The notes under the pieces: generated by a model
What the model was told of the DNA's origin: nothing
What the model saw: the letters and a program-made list of their open reading frames with translations, nothing else
The model's database searches: none
Shown here: piece after piece, positions 60,838-64,000 of the stretch
Layout: every line of letters begins with the position of its first letter
Position numbering within the stretch: the first letter of the stretch is position 1
Program-made: the position numbers and the translations under genes
Source: Thermophilibacter mediterraneus
GTDB lineage: Bacteria > Actinomycetota > Coriobacteriia > Coriobacteriales > Atopobiaceae
Reading direction: 5' to 3'
Assembly (NCBI RefSeq): GCF_900119385.1
Contig: NZ_FPKO01000007.1
Location: 310,001 to 374,000 of the forward strand
Length of the DNA stretch: 64,000 nt

Positions 60838-62028
60838 GTGGTGCCGAATCTCATACCGTACCTCTGCCTCTTTTTCGCCGCCCTGCTCGTGACTATTCTC
60901 ACCACGCCGCTCGCCCGAGCTATCGCCGTGCGCTGCGGCGCCGTGGACTACCCCAACGCCCGCAGGATCAACAAGCGGCCCATCCCTCGCATGGGCGGCA
61001 TCGCCATCTTCCTCGGGATCGTGGCGGCCTTCGTCGTGCAGTACGTGGGCACCATGAACTTCGGCTGGCCCGTCGTGCTCGTGCCCTCGCCCAAGCTCGA
61101 CGTCAACTACGGCATGCTCGTCGCGGCCTTCGTGGTGATCTTCTCCACGGGCCTGCTCGACGACCGCTTCTCCCTCAGCCCCCGCCAGAAGCTCCTCGGC
61201 CAGGTCCTCGCCGCTCTTATCGCCGTCGCCGGCGGCCTGGTGATCGGCGACATCTCCAACCCCTTCGTCCCCGGGGGGTTCATCCAGCTCGGCTGGGTCG
61301 CCTACCCGGTGACGGTGGTCTACCTCGTCGCCTACACCAACATCATCAATCTCATCGACGGCCTCGACGGGCTCGCGGCGGGCATCTCCGCCATCGCGAG
61401 CTTCACGATGTTCGTGCTCTCGGTGTTGGCGGGCCGCCTCGACGCCGCGGCGCTCTCCATCGCCGTCGCGGGCGCCTCGCTCGGGTTCCTCCGCTACAAC
61501 TTCCACCCCGCGTCGGTCTTCATGGGGGACTCCGGGGCGCTCACGCTCGGCTTCGCGCTCGGAACGGTCTCGCTGCTGTCCGTCACGCGCTTCGCGGGCC
61601 TGACCACGATCATCGTGCCGCTCGTGATCGCCGCGGTCCCCATCATCGACACGTTCTCCGCCATCGTGCGGCGCCTCCGCGGACACGTGAGCATCAGCCA
61701 CGCCGACCGCGGCCACATCCACCACCGCCTCATCGACGAGGGCTACGACCAGCGCCAGGCGGTGCTGCTCATGTACGGGTGGACGGCGCTGCTGTGCGTG
61801 GGGTCGCTCGTGATGACCCAGGTGGAGACCGTCCCGCGCATCGTAATCTTCTGCGGCCTGCTGCTCATCTCGATGGCGTTCGCGCGCCACCTGCACCTCT
61901 TCGAGCCGGTTCTGCTGCACCATTACAACCCCAAGACCGGCGCGGACGAGCTCGTGGGGCCCGACGACGCCGCGTTCGAGGAGGAGGCCGAGAAGGTCCA
62001 CCACCACCGGGGGGAGGGCGAGCGGTGA
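60838..62028 (+). CDS. Undecaprenyl-phosphate sugar-1-phosphate transferase (WecA/TagO type)
   Basis: The 396-residue membrane protein has about 11 helices. MraY/WecA motifs: RRINKRPIPRMGGIAIF, VIFSTGLLDDRF (DDxx), NIINLIDGLDGLAAGI, FMGDSGALTLGF, and HADRGHIHHRLI. It would load GlcNAc-1-phosphate or similar on undecaprenyl phosphate to start a wall glycopolymer. Tandem GTGs at 60838 and 60841 follow AAGGGGG. The stop overlaps the next GTG. Confidence 0.92.
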   Translation: MVPNLIPYLCLFFAALLVTILTTPLARAIAVRCGAVDYPNARRINKRPIPRMGGIAIFLGIVAAFVVQYVGTMNFGWPVVLVPSPKLDVNYGMLVAAFVVIFSTGLLDDRFSLSPRQKLLGQVLAALIAVAGGLVIGDISNPFVPGGFIQLGWVAYPVTVVYLVAYTNIINLIDGLDGLAAGISAIASFTMFVLSVLAGRLDAAALSIAVAGASLGFLRYNFHPASVFMGDSGALTLGFALGTVSLLSVTRFAGLTTIIVPLVIAAVPIIDTFSAIVRRLRGHVSISHADRGHIHHRLIDEGYDQRQAVLLMYGWTALLCVGSLVMTQVETVPRIVIFCGLLLISMAFARHLHLFEPVLLHHYNPKTGADELVGPDDAAFEEEAEKVHHHRGEGER

Positions 62029-63035
62029 GCCCTGCGCCCGACGCGTCGCGCGCCCCCTTCCCGGGGCCCTCGGGGGACCCCCTTCCCCTCTCCGCCCTCG
62101 ACGCCTGCCGGCTGTGCCCGCGCCGCTGCGGCGCACGTCGCTCCCGGGGCGTTGCGGGCCGCTGCGGCATGACGGCGCAGCTGCGCGTCGCCCGGAGCGC
62201 GCTGCACTTCTGGGAGGAGCCGCCCATCTCCGGGGAGTCCGGCTCCGGGGCGATCTTCTTCTCGGGCTGCCCGCTGCGCTGCGTCTTCTGCCAGAACCAC
62301 GAGATATCGAGCGGCGGGTTCGGCGTGGACGTGAGCACGGAGCGGCTCGCCGAGATGATGCTCGAGCTCGAGGGCGCGGGGGCCCTGAACGTCAACCTCG
62401 TGACGCCCCTGCACTTCGCCCCCCAGGTGCGACGGGCGGTTCTTCTCGCCCGTGGAGCGGGCCTCACGCTCCCGGTGGTGTGCAACACCTCCGGGTACGA
62501 GCTGCCCGAGGTCGTGCGGGCCCTCGGCGACGTCGTCGACGCGTGGCTCACGGACTTCAAGTACGCCGACGCGCGCCTCGCCGGCGAGCTCTCCGCCGCG
62601 CCGGACTACCCCGAGGTCGCGGCCCGCGCGCTCTCGGCGATGGTCGAGTCGGTGCGCGCCGCGGGCGGGCGCGAGCTCGCGGAGGACGGGTCCATGAGGA
62701 GGGGCGTCATCGTGCGCCACCTCGTCCTGCCCGGTCACGCGGACGACTCCTGCGCCGTGCTCGACCGCGTGTGGGAGCTCGCGGGCAACGAGGTCGACCT
62801 GTCGGTCATGAACCAGTACACGCCCAACGAGGCGTGCCGTCGCGCGGGCGGCGACCTCGCGCGGGGCATCTCCGAGGAGGAGTACGAGATCGTGCTGTGC
62901 CACGCGGACGACCTCGGCTTCGAGCGCATCTGGTGGCAGGAGGGCGGAACGGTCTCCGAGAGCTTCGTCCCCGCCTTCGACGCCACGGGCGTCGAGGGGC
63001 CCGAGCTCGGCGCACCTCCCGCGCGGGATGCGTGA
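62025..63035 (+). CDS. Radical SAM protein of the PflA-like family
   Basis: 336 residues from a GTG overlapping the wecA-like stop (GTGA), with GGGGGGAGGG upstream. An N-terminal Cys cluster (CRLCPRRCGARRSRGVAGRCG) precedes the radical SAM motif CPLRCVFC in a GAIFFSGCPLRCVFCQN block. This matches the uncharacterised pyruvate formate-lyase activase-like family (COG1313 type). It probably acts on a protein or small molecule that cannot be named here. Confidence 0.88.
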   Translation: MSPAPDASRAPFPGPSGDPLPLSALDACRLCPRRCGARRSRGVAGRCGMTAQLRVARSALHFWEEPPISGESGSGAIFFSGCPLRCVFCQNHEISSGGFGVDVSTERLAEMMLELEGAGALNVNLVTPLHFAPQVRRAVLLARGAGLTLPVVCNTSGYELPEVVRALGDVVDAWLTDFKYADARLAGELSAAPDYPEVAARALSAMVESVRAAGGRELAEDGSMRRGVIVRHLVLPGHADDSCAVLDRVWELAGNEVDLSVMNQYTPNEACRRAGGDLARGISEEEYEIVLCHADDLGFERIWWQEGGTVSESFVPAFDATGVEGPELGAPPARDA

Positions 63036-63049
63036 GCGCGCCGGTTGGG

Positions 63050-63055
63050 TGTATA
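63050..63055 (+). promoter_or_regulatory. -10 element before the coiled-coil membrane protein
   Basis: TATAAA in GTGTATAAACTG, about 35 bases before the ATG. The ribosome site is GGGAGGGC. Confidence 0.45.
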
Positions 63056-63087
63056 AACTGTAGACACACTGGAACACGGGAGGGCAC

Positions 63088-63399
63088 ATGGCGGACAGGA
63101 CCGGTCTCACCGACGAGGAGCGCGCCGAGCTCGAGGAGCTGCGCGCCGAGAAGGCCGCGCGCGCCCAGGCCGCCCGCGACGCGGCGGAGCGCGCCGAGCT
63201 GGAGCGCCTCCGCGGCGAGCGCGCGCGCAGCGAGGCGGAGCGGGAGCAGGCCGCCCGCGACGCCGAGGCGCGCGAGCGCGGCCGCGCCCTCATGGAGCCC
63301 GATGACGACGACCTCAGGATGTCCCTCGGCCAGAAGATCGTGATCCTCGCGGTGGTGGGGATCGTCGCCGTGTGGCTCGCCGTCACGGCCCTGGGATAG
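63088..63399 (+). CDS. Small coiled-coil protein with C-terminal membrane helix
   Basis: 103 residues: a charged coiled coil of Ala, Arg and Glu (about 7-68), then a membrane helix (IVILAVVGIVAVWLAVTALG) at the very end. Same build as the 402-residue protein at 34986-36194, but short. No enzyme motif is visible. It is eight bases upstream of pncB and may share its transcript. Confidence 0.75.
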   Translation: MADRTGLTDEERAELEELRAEKAARAQAARDAAERAELERLRGERARSEAEREQAARDAEARERGRALMEPDDDDLRMSLGQKIVILAVVGIVAVWLAVTALG

Positions 63400-63407
63400 G
63401 AGGACAG

Positions 63408-64000
63408 ATGTCGCTCACCGACCGAACCAAGCCCGCTGACGTCTCGCTCAACACCGACCTCTACGAGCTCACGATGGCGCAGGGGTTCTGGGAGTCGGGG
63501 CTCGCCGACGCCCAGGCCTGCTTCAACGCCTTCTTCCGCGACACCCCCTTCGAGGGCGGCTACGCCGTCTGCTGCGGCACGGGCCAGATCGCCGACCTCG
63601 TCGAGAACTTCGTGTTCGAGGACGACGCCGTCGACTACCTCGCGTCCGTCCAGGCGCCCGGCGGCGGCCCCATGTTCAAGCCGGGCTTCCTCGAGTACCT
63701 GCGCAACCACCACCTCGACCTCACCATCCACGCCGTTCCCGAGGGGCAGCTCGTCTTCGGGCGCGAGCCCATGGTGCGCGTCGAGGGTCCGGTGATCGAC
63801 TGCCAGCTCATCGAGACCGCCCTGCTCAACCTCGTGAACTTCCAGACGCTCGTGGCGACCAAGACCGCGCGCGTCGTGCGCGCCGCCGAGGGCCACCCCG
63901 TCTCGGACTTCGGGCTCAGGCGCGCCCAGGGCCCCGACGGTGGCCTCGCCGTGGCCCGCGCCTCCTACATCGCGGGCGCATCCTCGACCTCTAACGTGCT
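63408..64000 (+). CDS. pncB: Nicotinate phosphoribosyltransferase (3' end beyond window)
   Basis: The first 197 residues are present. LNTDLYELTMAQGFWESG, FNAFFRDTPFEGGYAVCCGTGQIADLV and SDFGLRRAQGPDGGLAVARASYIAG are diagnostic. The enzyme turns nicotinate and PRPP into nicotinate mononucleotide in NAD salvage. ATG at 63408 follows AGGAGGAC. Confidence 0.95.
   Translation, partial: MSLTDRTKPADVSLNTDLYELTMAQGFWESGLADAQACFNAFFRDTPFEGGYAVCCGTGQIADLVENFVFEDDAVDYLASVQAPGGGPMFKPGFLEYLRNHHLDLTIHAVPEGQLVFGREPMVRVEGPVIDCQLIETALLNLVNFQTLVATKTARVVRAAEGHPVSDFGLRRAQGPDGGLAVARASYIAGASSTSNV

Noticed and set aside
1-64000. CRISPR array, prophage, integrase or insertion sequence
   Set aside because: No regularly spaced repeat-spacer pattern, no transposase or integrase motif in any frame.

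Overview
The window is very GC-rich (roughly 70% by eye), densely coding, and reads as one chromosomal segment of an actinobacterium. Gene content and protein style point to the class Coriobacteriia, most like the Olsenella/Atopobiaceae group: a Pho/pst operon with two PstB subunits, a QueH-QueA-Tgt queuosine set, a RecJ nuclease with a helicase tail, paired ABC exporters, and a membrane-bound LuxR-type regulator. This assignment is inference from style, not a database match. There is no rRNA, CRISPR array, transposase or prophage gene. The unusual material is mostly small: fused or odd single genes, and a rich set of intergenic inverted repeats.

Layout. 1-9050: end of an unknown gene; a repeat-rich gap; an ABC-2 exporter operon (ATPase plus two permeases, minus strand) divergent from a NarL-type histidine kinase/response regulator pair; a tiny lipoprotein; a trans-editing-domain/GNAT fusion; a zincin; an HdeD-like membrane protein; a CHAD protein. 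9100-17640: two tandem, paralogous heterodimeric ABC exporter operons. The first is led by a MarR regulator, and both promoters carry the same GGTACCTTGA element over the -35. 17640-25480: a repeat-rich gap with Pho boxes, then pstS-pstC-pstA-pstB-pstB-phoU-phoP-phoR. 25700-31870: a GH25 muramidase with SLH repeats, a hydrolase/GNAT fusion, a methionyl-tRNA synthetase, and a leaderless DUF3267 membrane protein. 31990-38000: queH, corA, queA, a coiled-coil tail-anchored protein, ptsH (HPr) and tgt.

38100-46190: a SecD-like protein, a RecJ-RecQ fusion and RelA/SpoT, then a metallo-beta-lactamase-fold hydrolase behind an array of short palindromes. 46220-48700: tRNA-Leu(CAA), large hairpins, ferritin, and the infC-rpmI-rplT translation operon with its own leader and an AUA start. 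48780-50790: a two-module membrane LuxR-type protein, then a gap holding a strongly foldable RNA with a 19-codon ORF and its own terminator. 50790-57660: branched-chain amino acid synthesis (ilvC, ilvN, ilvB, ilvD, ilvA, all minus strand). 57770-64000: a lone ABC ATPase, tRNA-Ala(CGC), a zinc-ribbon membrane protein interrupted at a C9 tract, an 800-bp gap, WecA-type sugar-phosphate transferase, a radical SAM protein, a small coiled-coil membrane protein and the start of nicotinate phosphoribosyltransferase.

How the parts work together: the Pho block is a complete phosphate sensing and uptake unit; the ilv genes give the common part of Ile/Val synthesis; queH/queA/tgt cover base exchange, ring transfer and final reduction of queuosine; infC-rpmI-rplT is a self-regulated translation operon. 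The best candidates for undescribed biology are the structured RNA/ORF at about 50230-50490, a family of hairpins that sit within five bases after stop codons, the two-module membrane regulator, and the poly-C interrupted zinc-ribbon gene.
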